A stretch of DNA of 64,000 nt from JAEUNX01 sp034004685 (GTDB lineage: Bacteria; Pseudomonadota; Gammaproteobacteria; Burkholderiales; Rhodocyclaceae): the NCBI GenBank assembly GCA_034004685.1, contig JAVEWG010000012.1, positions 1 to 64,000 on the forward strand, read 5' to 3'. The notes below the pieces were generated by a model. It saw only the letters and a list, made by a program, of their open reading frames with translations, was not told the DNA's origin and searched no databases. The translations under genes were made by a program, and so were the position numbers. Positions 16,708 through 25,037 of the stretch are shown in pieces (within the stretch, counting starts at the first letter, position 1; each line of letters starts with the position of its first letter).

Positions 16708-17613
16708 ATGGCCCCCGATTCCATCTCCGAGTCTCTGGACCCTCCGTTGGCCGACCGCCTCGGACTGGGGCCACAGATCAGCGCCCTGGTGGATGCCATC
16801 GGCTCCCAGGCCTTCAACGGCATCCTGTTCAATGCCTTGCAGGAGCGCCTCGCGATCGAGCACCTTGCCCTGTACCGGTTCGATCGGCACGGCTGCGACA
16901 TTTGTGGCGCGGCAGGCAGCGCCGGTAGCGATACAGCCCTGGCGGATTGCCGGCGCTACGTGGAGGCCGGCCATTGGCGGCGGGATCCGGCCATCATCGA
17001 GGCCCAGACCTTGCGCTTCATCCCCACGCCGGTCATCCTTCATGTGACGGCAGGGTCGATGCAGCATGCCGCCTGGGGGACGGCAGCGAAGCCCTTCACG
17101 GAAAACGTGGCCGAAGCGGTCCTGGTTTGCGCCGATCGTCCAAACGGCCGGTTCGGACTCCGCCTGGTGCGCACCGCGGCCTTTGGCAGGGGCTTTGAAC
17201 CGCACGAATTGCAGGCCATCGGAGACATGGCCAATGTCCTCCTCTCGGTGGCAGCCAAGCATGCGGGCTTTGGGATCAACCAAGCGTCCAGGCTGACCAG
17301 CTCCTTCTCCTCCATTGCCGAGATCGAGACCGAGCTGGACAAGCTTTCGCCGGAGCTGACCCTGCGGGAACGTCAGGTGTGTGCCCGAATTCTTTTTGGC
17401 CTTTCGGTCCACGGCATCGCCCTCGATCTGGGCGTCGGGGAGGAAAGCGTGGCGACCTATCGCAAACGGGCCTATCTCCGTCTTGGCATTGGCAGCCGGC
17501 ATGAGTTGTTCCGGCTGTACATCGCCGCCGTGGATCCAGGAAAACTCCCGGGCAACTGGAGGGGGAATTTCACCGGGGCCTCCCAAAGAGACAGGGGCAA
17601 CGCGCGCCCCTGA
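16708..17613 (+). CDS. LuxR-type (GerE HTH) transcriptional regulator
   Basis: A 301-residue protein with a C-terminal LuxR-type HTH (about 217-275: LTLRERQVCARILFGLS, then GVGEESVATYRKRAYLRL). The N-terminal 200 residues form an unidentified sensory domain without a phospho-acceptor receiver motif. The ATG is 4 bp after the ligase stop, so it belongs to the ligase operon. It could regulate this catabolic unit; whether it binds the shared operator is unknown. Confidence 0.82.
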   Translation: MAPDSISESLDPPLADRLGLGPQISALVDAIGSQAFNGILFNALQERLAIEHLALYRFDRHGCDICGAAGSAGSDTALADCRRYVEAGHWRRDPAIIEAQTLRFIPTPVILHVTAGSMQHAAWGTAAKPFTENVAEAVLVCADRPNGRFGLRLVRTAAFGRGFEPHELQAIGDMANVLLSVAAKHAGFGINQASRLTSSFSSIAEIETELDKLSPELTLRERQVCARILFGLSVHGIALDLGVGEESVATYRKRAYLRLGIGSRHELFRLYIAAVDPGKLPGNWRGNFTGASQRDRGNARP

Positions 17614-17654
17614 CCCCACGGGGCACGCGCCCTGAAGTGAATGTGTTCCGAAAC

Positions 17655-17840
17655 GTAGGGCGGGCTTCAGCCCGCCCAAGACCGCCGACGAACCCAATGA
17701 CACCCCAGGGTGCGCTTGCGCACCAGGCGGGCTGAAGCCCGCCCTCCACCCTGAGGCTTGGGCCGTGGAAGGGCGTGAAGCCGGTTTCAACCGGCTAGGG
17801 ATGGCGCTGGTGTGGAATGGCGGGATGAACCCCGCCCCAG
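17655..17840. repeat. Cluster of REP-like palindromes
   Basis: Four palindromes in about 185 bp: GGGCGGGCTTCAGCCCGCCC (17657-17677 region), GGCGGGCTGAAGCCCGCC (17727-17744), AGCCGGTTTCAACCGGCT (near 17780) and GGCGGGATGAACCCCGCC (near 17820). The first two are inverted relative to each other, as in BIME-type elements. The first family recurs at 48841. Confidence 0.8.
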
Positions 17841-17843
17841 AAG

Positions 17844-17872
17844 AAAAAAGCCCGGCTGACTGGCCGGGCTTC
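17844..17872 (-). terminator. Rho-independent terminator of the radical-SAM-like gene
   Basis: On the minus strand AAGCCCGGCC-AGTCA-GCCGGGCTT is followed by a T-tract, directly after the stop of the minus-strand gene at 17876. Confidence 0.9.
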
Positions 17873-17875
17873 CCC

Positions 17876-19354
17876 TCAAGCGGGCACTTCGTCGGCGGGT
17901 CTGGCGTCCTGCTTTTCCGCTTTCAAGGCATCCGCCGGGCCATGGATGCTGATCTTGCGGGGCTCGCTCCAGCGGGCGCCGTGCTGGACGATCTCCTCCG
18001 GGGTGCGCAGGCCGCCGGCCTGGTACCAGGAGGCCTCCATGAGCAGGGGGAAGTCGTCGTAGGTGCCGTGTTCGGCGCCGAAGAAGCGCCGGGCCGGGAT
18101 CAGTTCGTTGCGCACCGGCAAGCCCAGGCTGTATTTCTTCCAGATGTCGTAGCGGTTGCTCATCAGGCGGATGTAAAACTCGGTGGGCACCGGAGGCTGG
18201 GGGTGGGCCCGCACCAAGTCGGTCTGGGGTTCGCGGCGCCACTGGTTGAAGCGCGGGTCGATGCCGTGACTCATCATGAAATCGATGCCGGCGGTGGTGG
18301 AGGCTACCGCTTCGTCGATGGTGGCGAACCCGCTGGGCTTGGCCATTTCCACGCCGCCGACGAAATTCGGCCGCACGTTGAACTCCCCCAGGATGTCCAC
18401 CGAATCCACCATCCGCTTGATCCACTCGTCGTAGCCGATGCGGCGGTGCTTGCCAGGGTTGATCCATTCGAACAGGCGGCGATCCCAGACTTCCATGTTG
18501 GCATTGTGCTCATCCATGCCCTCGGCATGGAGCCACTTGATCTCATCCTTGGTCTTGGCGTTGGTCTGCAGGCCAACGTGGCGGCGCGGGCCGCCGAACT
18601 TGAGGGCCCGGGTGTATTGGGCGTAGAACTCGTTTTCTTCCTTGCCCTGCAGGGTACGGGTGATGGTGCCGCCAGTGATCAGGAAGCTGACGCCGGCCTG
18701 ATGACCCTCCCGCGCCAGGGCTTCGCGGCTGATCTCCCGGCCGACTTCCTCCACGTAATCGACCCGCTTGACCGGCGCGGACAGGGTGAAGGCCTTCGAT
18801 TCCTTCATCTGCCGGGCGTTTTCATTAATGTCGCAGAAGCGGCACTCTTCCTTCGGGCCCCAGTACTGGCACTGACGGAAGACGGTGACGAATTTTCCGA
18901 AGGCGATGATCTCGTGGTAGGCCACGCCATCATCGAACTTCTTGTTGTAGTAGTCGGGGGCGATGGGGAAACTCACGTTACTGAGGATCTTGCCCCCTTC
19001 GGTCAGCACCAGGCGGCCGTCCACCACATCGATGATGTAGGGGGAGCTGGGATCCATGGTGGTCTGCACCGTCACCGCCCGCAGGTCATAGGGGCCCTGG
19101 AAGATATAGAACCATTCGGGCACCTGGCGCGCTTCGCCCCGGGTGAGCTGGTCCATGCCGACCAGGTCGTAGGAGAACAGCCGGTAGGACTTCACCAGGG
19201 AGCCGCCAGTGGCGGCCAGGGCGGCCTCGGTGAACCAATGACCCCGGCTCAGCAGTTCGATCTTGATGATGACTTCCCGGGGAACGTCCGGAAAGCGGCG
19301 AAAATAGTCTTCCAGATCCGAGATCGCGGACTGGCTCTTGGGAACAGCGCTCAT
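17876..19354 (-). CDS. Radical-SAM-like protein with Cx8CxxC cysteine spacing
   Basis: A 492-residue protein. Cys162, Cys171 and Cys174 (CQYWGPKEECRFC) give Cx8CxxC, not the standard Cx3CxxC, so cluster binding is inferred. Supporting radical-SAM-like features are SFLITGGT (GGE-like) near 237, and the downstream pattern MEVWDRRLFEWINPGKHRRIGYDEW split over strands 4-5, as in many family members. A 160-residue N-terminal extension of unknown fold precedes the cluster. RBS AGGAGG lies before ATG. It is monocistronic, between a terminator and ubiX, in the aromatic island. Function unknown; radical chemistry on a pathway intermediate or cofactor is a guess. Confidence 0.72.
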   Translation of the reverse strand: MSAVPKSQSAISDLEDYFRRFPDVPREVIIKIELLSRGHWFTEAALAATGGSLVKSYRLFSYDLVGMDQLTRGEARQVPEWFYIFQGPYDLRAVTVQTTMDPSSPYIIDVVDGRLVLTEGGKILSNVSFPIAPDYYNKKFDDGVAYHEIIAFGKFVTVFRQCQYWGPKEECRFCDINENARQMKESKAFTLSAPVKRVDYVEEVGREISREALAREGHQAGVSFLITGGTITRTLQGKEENEFYAQYTRALKFGGPRRHVGLQTNAKTKDEIKWLHAEGMDEHNANMEVWDRRLFEWINPGKHRRIGYDEWIKRMVDSVDILGEFNVRPNFVGGVEMAKPSGFATIDEAVASTTAGIDFMMSHGIDPRFNQWRREPQTDLVRAHPQPPVPTEFYIRLMSNRYDIWKKYSLGLPVRNELIPARRFFGAEHGTYDDFPLLMEASWYQAGGLRTPEEIVQHGARWSEPRKISIHGPADALKAEKQDARPADEVPA

Positions 19355-19679
19355 GATCGATACCTCCTAGGTAGTCAGCTCTTGAAGCCATGATAACAAG
19401 GGCAAATATCCACAATAATCACATACAGGATATTGCGTATCTTCTATGTGTAAAAATTGGCACCAACACCCCACCACTCCCGTCGCCCGACTCAAGGCCC
19501 GGCGGCGCTGCCATGGTGGACTCCGGGGAGGACGCAACGGCCGGGAACTTGAGGGAGGAAAGGCCGGACTTCCTCCGCCCTGACCACCCCCGAAGGAAAC
19601 GGTGGCGGCAAGGGGCCAGGAACAGCGCCACCGGCCTCCCGGCCGGCCCGGGAGCGCCGCCGCTCGCGCCGATGCCTGA
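19355..19679. other. Promoter gap of the radical-SAM-like gene
   Basis: About 325 bp without a gene. 19,381-19,460 is AT-rich and holds one TGTGAT half-site on the minus strand (19418-19423), but not the full conserved operator. Confidence 0.5.
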
Positions 19680-20312
19680 TCAGGCGGTCAATGGCCGCTC
19701 ACGGCGACCGGCGCCCCCCGGAGCTGCCTTGTTGAGGGCGCCCTGCCCTTCCGGGTCCTTCCAGCGCTTGAGCAAGCGATGGGGAATGGCAAACTGGTCC
19801 AGGGCTTTCCCGACGGAGTGGCTGATGATCTCGTCGAGGGTCTGGGGGCGGATATAGAAGGCCGGCACCGGCGGCAGAATCACCGCCCCATAAGTGGTGG
19901 CCTTGGTCATGAGTTCCAGATGCCCCAGATGCAAAGGGGTTTCCCGCACCATCAGCACCAACCGGCGGCGCTCCTTGAGGCACACGTCGGCGGCCCGGGC
20001 GAGCAGGTTGTCGTTGTGGGAATTGGTGATCTCCGACAGGGTCTTGATCGAGCAGGGCGCCACGATCATGCCGTCGGTGACGAAGGATCCGCTCGCGATC
20101 GCCGCGCCGATATCGGTATGGGTATGCACCACGTCGGCCAGGGCCTCGACGGCGGTCACCTTCCAGTCTGTTTCCTCGACGATGGTGCGCTTGGCCGAGG
20201 GAGACATCACCAAGTGGGTTTCCACGTCGGGGGCATCCTTCAGCGCCTCCAGGGCGCGGATGCCGTAGATCGCGCCCGAGGCGCCGGAGATGCCGATGAT
20301 GATTCGCCGCAT
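19680..20312 (-). CDS. ubiX: UbiX-family flavin prenyltransferase
   Basis: A 210-residue UbiX/Pad1 family protein. Conserved elements: IIIGISGASGAIYGIRALEAL (FMN-binding N-terminus, given in part), VAPCSIKTLSEI, NDNLLARAADVCLKERR and LVLMVRETPLH. It prenylates FMN to prFMN, the cofactor of UbiD enzymes. An operator of the same type as at the ubiD promoter lies 89 bp upstream, so it most likely serves the UbiD protein at 10868. The last 20 residues (Gly/Arg-rich) exceed the usual end. Some UbiX-like proteins act as accessory subunits (for example PhtDb), which is possible here. Confidence 0.93.
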   Translation of the reverse strand: MRRIIIGISGASGAIYGIRALEALKDAPDVETHLVMSPSAKRTIVEETDWKVTAVEALADVVHTHTDIGAAIASGSFVTDGMIVAPCSIKTLSEITNSHNDNLLARAADVCLKERRRLVLMVRETPLHLGHLELMTKATTYGAVILPPVPAFYIRPQTLDEIISHSVGKALDQFAIPHRLLKRWKDPEGQGALNKAAPGGAGRRERPLTA

Positions 20313-20377
20313 GGAGGTTCCTCTGTATTAAGGGCAGACATTGCTGGCAGGCCGGGGAAGGCCTGGTCCATCATCGC

Positions 20378-20428
20378 AGTATTGCCCCCACTTCCTCCAA
20401 CATCAAGCTTGTGATCAAATTTATCACA
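20378..20428 (-). promoter_or_regulatory. Conserved operator and promoter (site E) of ubiX
   Basis: Perfect palindrome TGTGAT-N7-ATCACA at 20410-20428, followed on the minus strand by AGCTTGATG. TTGATG (20401-20406) is the -35 and AATACT (20378-20383) the -10 with a 17-bp spacer. The palindrome is symmetrical, so it could also control the divergent CoA-transferase gene (start 20555). Confidence 0.8.
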
Positions 20429-20554
20429 TATACGATAACTGCCGCAGTTGGCCCTTGTTATGATCCCTGCGCGACCGGGCCGGTCTGCTTGATTGCATCG
20501 CCCGGAACGTGGCGCGGCCGCTCCCCCAACCAGCCCTGTGGAAGCTCACAAGCG

Positions 20555-21721
20555 ATGAAACTACTCAAGGACATCCGGATTCTCGATTTCGGCGCCTTCA
20601 TCACCGGCCCTTTCGCCGCCATGCTGCTGGCCGAACTGGGGGCCGACGTGGTCAAGGTGGAACGTCCGGGCGAGGGCGACCCGTTCCGCTCATTTCGCGA
20701 CGGCCACTACAGCCCCCACTTCCAGGCCCATAACCGCAACAAGCGTTCCGTGACCCTGGACTACGCCCAACCCGACGGCCTGGCGGCCCTCAAGCTGCTG
20801 GTGAAGGACGCCGACGTCATGGTGATCAACAACCGACCGGGGGTGGCCGAGAAGCTGGGCATCGACCACGCGTCCCTGCGGGCCATCAATCCCCGGCTGA
20901 TCTACTGCTCCATCACCGGCTTTGGCGCCGACGGCCCCTATGCCGAGCGGCCTGCCTTCGACAACGTGGGCCAGGCCCTCTCGGGCTGGTCAAGCCGCCA
21001 TCGGCGGGGCGACGATCCCCGGGTGGCGGGGCCCGCCGTGGCCGACCCGATCACCGGCTATTACGCAGCCCTGGGCATTCTCGGCGCCCTCTATGAGCGC
21101 GCCCAGTCGGGCCAGGGCCACCTGGTGGAGGTAAACATGCTCGAATCCATGATCGCCCTGGGCACCGAACCCCTGGCCAGCTTCTTCGATACTGGCGCAT
21201 CCGTGCCGGTGTTCCACCGGGCGGCCATGTCCCAGGCCTTCAACCTGACCTGTAAAGACGGCAAGCGCATCGGCCTGCACCTGTCTTCGCCGGACAAGTT
21301 CTGGCGCGCCCTGTGCCGCGTCGTGGGTCGCGACGACTGGATCGCCAAGTATCCCAACCGCCTGGATCGGGCCCGCAACTATGAAACCCTGGGCACCGAG
21401 CTGAACGAAATCTTCCGCACCCGGGACCGGGATGCGTGGATGGCGGCCCTGTCCCGGGAGGACGTGCCCTTTGCGCCGGAGCATGATTTGCAGGACCTGG
21501 AGGCCGATCCCCAGGTCCGGCATCTGGGCGTCTTCTACGAAATCGAACATCCCCGCTACGGCAAGATCAAGGCACCCCATGGTCCAGTGCGGGTGGATGC
21601 GGACCGGGACATCGATTTTCGCCCGCCGCCGGATCTGGGCGAACACAGCGACGAGATCCTGCGCCAGGCCGGGCTCTCCCGCGAACAGATTGGCGGCCTG
21701 CGGGCGCGGGGCATCGTCTGA
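20555..21721 (+). CDS. Class III (CaiB/BaiF family) CoA-transferase
   Basis: A 388-residue family III CoA-transferase: LLKDIRILDFGAFITGPFA at the N-terminus, ELGADVVKVERP, NKRSVTLD and the VADPITG segment that should hold the catalytic Asp. It moves CoA between acids through an Asp-acyl anhydride. Start at 20555 chosen by family N-terminus; an upstream in-frame ATG at 20411 would run through the operator. In this island it may activate an aromatic or dicarboxylic acid with succinyl-CoA, as in anaerobic phthalate degradation, but the partner subunit seen there is absent. Divergent from ubiX. Confidence 0.9.
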   Translation: MKLLKDIRILDFGAFITGPFAAMLLAELGADVVKVERPGEGDPFRSFRDGHYSPHFQAHNRNKRSVTLDYAQPDGLAALKLLVKDADVMVINNRPGVAEKLGIDHASLRAINPRLIYCSITGFGADGPYAERPAFDNVGQALSGWSSRHRRGDDPRVAGPAVADPITGYYAALGILGALYERAQSGQGHLVEVNMLESMIALGTEPLASFFDTGASVPVFHRAAMSQAFNLTCKDGKRIGLHLSSPDKFWRALCRVVGRDDWIAKYPNRLDRARNYETLGTELNEIFRTRDRDAWMAALSREDVPFAPEHDLQDLEADPQVRHLGVFYEIEHPRYGKIKAPHGPVRVDADRDIDFRPPPDLGEHSDEILRQAGLSREQIGGLRARGIV

Positions 21722-21938
21722 CCCCGTACCCCGAGGGCGAAATCCGTCCGGGATCCCACCCCACCGACGGGGCTGGCCCTGGTCCGGCCTTGGTCTGGAC
21801 GGCCAATCACCGCTTACAATCCGGGCCGATGCTGGCCAATCAGCCCGGTGGCCTTCTCGCCGGAAGAGCGCCGGCCCGCGCCGGAGGGCGGCCTGGAGAT
21901 CATCGCCGGAGCCCCAGGCTTGCCAGACAGGGTTATGC

Positions 21939-22400
21939 ATGACATTGAAATATACCGAGAGGATGTTCGTCCACCTGTTGAACCAGGCCGGCCATGCCAT
22001 TTCGGCCGACTTCGTCAAGGTGCTGCGGGAACGGGGAATGACGGTGCGCCAGTGGCGGGTGCTGGGCTCCCTGTGGGACGAGGCAAGTCTGACCCTCACC
22101 GAATTGGCGGAGGTGGCCTTCTGCGGCCATTCCACCATCACTCGCCTGGTGGACCGTCTCCAGGATCAGGGGCTGGTGGTTCGCCGTGCCGACGAGCTTG
22201 ATCGCCGCAAGGCCCACGTATCCCTGACCCTGGAGGCCCGGCGCCAGATCGGCGACCTGGTGGCGATTTCGGAAGACATGGAGCGGGCCACCATCGACGC
22301 CCTGGGCGTCGAACTGGTGAACAAGATGAAGGGCGAGCTGCGGGAGATGATCGCCCGCCTGGGCGAAACCCGGCGGAACGGTCGCCGCTCCGCCGGCTGA
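21939..22400 (+). CDS. MarR-family transcriptional regulator
   Basis: A 153-residue MarR protein with a winged helix (about 40-110): LTLTELAEVAFCGHSTITRLVDRL and the wing DELDRRKAHVSLT (each given in part). ATG at 21939 fits the family N-terminus. MarR proteins of aromatic pathways (for example BadR) respond to CoA esters and bind palindromes of about 16-20 bp, which fits the 19-bp operator found five times in this island. It is convergent with the downstream ALDH gene. Confidence 0.9.
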   Translation: MTLKYTERMFVHLLNQAGHAISADFVKVLRERGMTVRQWRVLGSLWDEASLTLTELAEVAFCGHSTITRLVDRLQDQGLVVRRADELDRRKAHVSLTLEARRQIGDLVAISEDMERATIDALGVELVNKMKGELREMIARLGETRRNGRRSAG

Positions 22401-22415
22401 GCCCCCGATGGGGCC

Positions 22416-23906
22416 TCAGGCCTTGGGCGGCCAGGGGATGGGGGTTTCGCTCAGGTCCATATAGACACTCTTCTGGGCCTGGTAGGCCCGCATGCCGTTG
22501 ACGCCGCATTCCCGTCCGATGCCGCTGGCCTTGTAGCCGCCGAAGGGCATGTTGATCATGATGGTGCGGTAGGTGTTGATCCACACTGTGCCCGCCTTGA
22601 GCCGCCCGGCCACCCGCAGGGCGCGCTTGTAGTCCCGCGTCCAGATGCCGCAGGCCAGCCCGAACACCGTGTCATTGGCCTGCCGCACCAGATCGTCCTC
22701 ATCCTTGAAGCGCAGGAGGCAGGCCACCGGCCCGAAAATCTCTTCTTGGGCGACGGTGGCGTTGTTGTCCGCCACCTCGAGCAGGGTCGGCATGACATAG
22801 GCCCCCTTGGCCAGGGGCCCGCCGGGGCGCTGGCCACCGCAAAGAAGCTTGGCGCCTTCCTGGCGCGCCCGCTCGATGTAGGCCTCGATCCGGTCCCGGT
22901 GCTCGAAGCTCCCCACCGGCGCGACGGCGGTCAGGGGGTCATAGGGATCGCCCACCCTCAGACTGGCCACCGCCTCCACCAGGCGGGGCAGGAAGGCATC
23001 GTAGATCTTGTCATGCACGAAGATCCGGGAACCGGCGATGCAGGATTGCCCAGCATTCGGAAAGATGCCGTAGAGGGCGCCCTGGACCGCCCGGTCCAGA
23101 TCCATGTCGTCGAAGATGATGTTGGGCGACTTGCCCCCCAGTTCCAGCATCACCGGGATCGGGCGCTCGGCGGCGATCTTGCCGATCAGGCGGCCGCTGG
23201 TGGTACCGCCGGTGAAGGTCACCATATCGATATCCGGGTGGGCAACCAAGGCGCTGCCGACAGAACGGCCGGTGCCGCTCAGCACGTTCAGCACCCCCGG
23301 CGGAAAGCCGGCCTCCAGGGCTAGCCGGCCGAACTCCAGGCCGATCTGGGGCGTCACTTCGGAGGGCTTGAGGATCACGGTGTTGCCCGCTGCCAGAGCT
23401 GGCGCCAGCTTGACCGATTCCTGAGTCAAGGGGGAATTCCAGGGGGTGATGGCGGCGACGACACCGATGGGCTCATAGGTGGAGAAGGAGAAGTAATTGC
23501 CCCGGGGCACCATCACTTCCGATTCGGCAACTTCGCACACCGCCCCATAGTAGCGGAAGGTTTCCGCTGCCCCCATCACCTGGAGCCGGCTCTCGAAGAT
23601 GGTCTTGCCGTTGTCCCGGGTCTGGATCTGGGCCAGCTGCTCGGCGTCCCGCTCCAGCAGATCGGCCAGGCGATGGAGCAGCCGGGCACGCTGGTGGGCC
23701 CGCAGGCCCGCCCAGCGGGGGTCATTCAAGGCCGCCCGGGCACAGGCCACGGCGGCATCCACGTCATCGGCATCCGCTTCGGCGATGGTGGCCGCCACCG
23801 TCCCATCGATGGGGCAGATGGATTCGAAGCACTTGCCCCCGCCCAGGCTCCAGTCCTTGCCGATGAGAAAGGGGCGGACTCCGCCAGCATCTTTGATTGC
23901 ACTCAC
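22416..23906 (-). CDS. NAD(P)-dependent aldehyde dehydrogenase
   Basis: A 496-residue ALDH with catalytic Cys in GQSCIAGSR, Glu in MLELGGKSPN and the NAD motif TPWNSP. It follows korB by 108 bp on the same strand, so it could be the third gene of the kor transcript. A single TGTGAT half-site in that gap (23966-23971) is not a full operator. It resembles betaine/benzaldehyde-type dehydrogenases in layout; substrate unknown. Confidence 0.9.
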   Translation of the reverse strand: MSAIKDAGGVRPFLIGKDWSLGGGKCFESICPIDGTVAATIAEADADDVDAAVACARAALNDPRWAGLRAHQRARLLHRLADLLERDAEQLAQIQTRDNGKTIFESRLQVMGAAETFRYYGAVCEVAESEVMVPRGNYFSFSTYEPIGVVAAITPWNSPLTQESVKLAPALAAGNTVILKPSEVTPQIGLEFGRLALEAGFPPGVLNVLSGTGRSVGSALVAHPDIDMVTFTGGTTSGRLIGKIAAERPIPVMLELGGKSPNIIFDDMDLDRAVQGALYGIFPNAGQSCIAGSRIFVHDKIYDAFLPRLVEAVASLRVGDPYDPLTAVAPVGSFEHRDRIEAYIERARQEGAKLLCGGQRPGGPLAKGAYVMPTLLEVADNNATVAQEEIFGPVACLLRFKDEDDLVRQANDTVFGLACGIWTRDYKRALRVAGRLKAGTVWINTYRTIMINMPFGGYKASGIGRECGVNGMRAYQAQKSVYMDLSETPIPWPPKA

Positions 23907-24014
23907 GTTGCGTCTCCTCCGGTTGCGTCCGGCTTATGGCACCGAATCGATTAGAAATCCTGGTGATCACAGATACTGGAGATCAGGGTTGGGGGCAAAT
24001 CCTCCGGCCGCCCT

Positions 24015-25037
24015 TCATGACTCCGCGATGGTCCAGGTGTCCCCGCTATTGAAAAGCCGGTCCAGCTCGCCCCGGCCCTTGGCTGCCCGGGCATCGGCGG
24101 CCATCTGGGTATTGAGCGCTTCATAGGTGGGGGCCGTCACGGCCCGGAAGACCCCCAGGGGCACCGGCAGGTCGGGGGTATCGAACTGGGACAGGAAGAA
24201 CGCCAGGCCGCTGTGGGCGCCATGCTCGTCATGGACCACCAGGTCCGCTTCCGTCGCCGCCCCCTCCCCCAGACTCACCGCCACCGGCTCCATGCCCCGC
24301 AGGCGGATGCCCTTGTCGCGGCCCTTGCCATAGACCAAGGGTTTGCCATGCTCCAGCAGCAGGCGGGTGTCGTCCCGCCGCTTCTTGTCGGTGATGGCGG
24401 CATAGGCGCCGTCGTTAAAGACCACGCAGTTCTGGAGGATCTCCACGAAGGCCGTGCCCTTGTGCAGGGCCGCCCGCCCCAGCACCGCGCTCATGTGGGC
24501 CAGATCGCTATCCACCGTGCGGGCCACGAAGCTGGCGCCGGCCCCCAGGGCCAGGGCCACCGGGCTGAAGGGCCGGTCGATGCTGCCCAGAGGGGTGGTC
24601 TTGGTTTTCTTGCCCTGCTCCGAGGTGGGCGAATACTGGCCCTTGGTGAGGCCGTAGATGCGGTTGTTGAGGAGGATGATCTTCAGATCCACGTTGCGCC
24701 GCATGGCGTGGATGAAATGGTTGCCGCCGATGGCCAGGGCATCGCCATCGCCGGTGACCACCCAGACCGACAGTTCCGGCCGGGCCAGCTTCAGCCCGCT
24801 GGCGATGGCCGGCGCCCGGCCGTGGATGCTGTGCATGCCGTAGGTTTCCATGTAGTACGGAAACCGGCTGGAACAGCCAATGCCGGAAATGAAGGCGAAG
24901 TTTTCCCGGGGGACGCCCAGGGTCGGCAGGAGCTTCTGGATCTGGGCCAGCACGGCGTAATCGCCGCAGCCGGGGCACCAGCGCACGGTCTGGTCGGTCT
25001 CGAAGTCCTTGCGGGTCAGGGCCACAACGTCGTTCAT
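24015..25037 (-). CDS. korB: 2-oxoacid:ferredoxin oxidoreductase beta subunit
   Basis: A 340-residue TPP-binding subunit. WCPGCGDYAVL near residue 21 and the TPP/Mg motif GDGDALAIGG...NNRIYG are typical of 2-oxoglutarate:ferredoxin oxidoreductases. ATG at 25037 overlaps the korA stop (ATGA), giving tight coupling. With KorA it oxidises a 2-oxoacid, probably 2-oxoglutarate, and reduces ferredoxin, the known electron donor for class I benzoyl-CoA reductase in Thauera. Confidence 0.93.
   Translation of the reverse strand: MNDVVALTRKDFETDQTVRWCPGCGDYAVLAQIQKLLPTLGVPRENFAFISGIGCSSRFPYYMETYGMHSIHGRAPAIASGLKLARPELSVWVVTGDGDALAIGGNHFIHAMRRNVDLKIILLNNRIYGLTKGQYSPTSEQGKKTKTTPLGSIDRPFSPVALALGAGASFVARTVDSDLAHMSAVLGRAALHKGTAFVEILQNCVVFNDGAYAAITDKKRRDDTRLLLEHGKPLVYGKGRDKGIRLRGMEPVAVSLGEGAATEADLVVHDEHGAHSGLAFFLSQFDTPDLPVPLGVFRAVTAPTYEALNTQMAADARAAKGRGELDRLFNSGDTWTIAES

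Noticed and set aside
17655..17745. CRISPR-like repeats
   Set aside because: Copies are inverted palindromes with no regular spacers and no cas genes nearby; they fit REP elements.
19395..19423. TGTGAT half-site upstream of the radical-SAM-like gene as a sixth operator
   Set aside because: The right half and the CCTTGACT block do not align at the required spacing, so I did not count it.
20411..21721. Upstream ATG at 20411 as the CoA-transferase start
   Set aside because: It would place codons over the operator and add residues not seen at the family N-terminus; 20555 starts with the family motif.
23950..23971. TGTGAT half-site upstream of the second aldehyde dehydrogenase as an operator
   Set aside because: Only one half-site is present; the second half matches at about three of six positions and no -35 follows.
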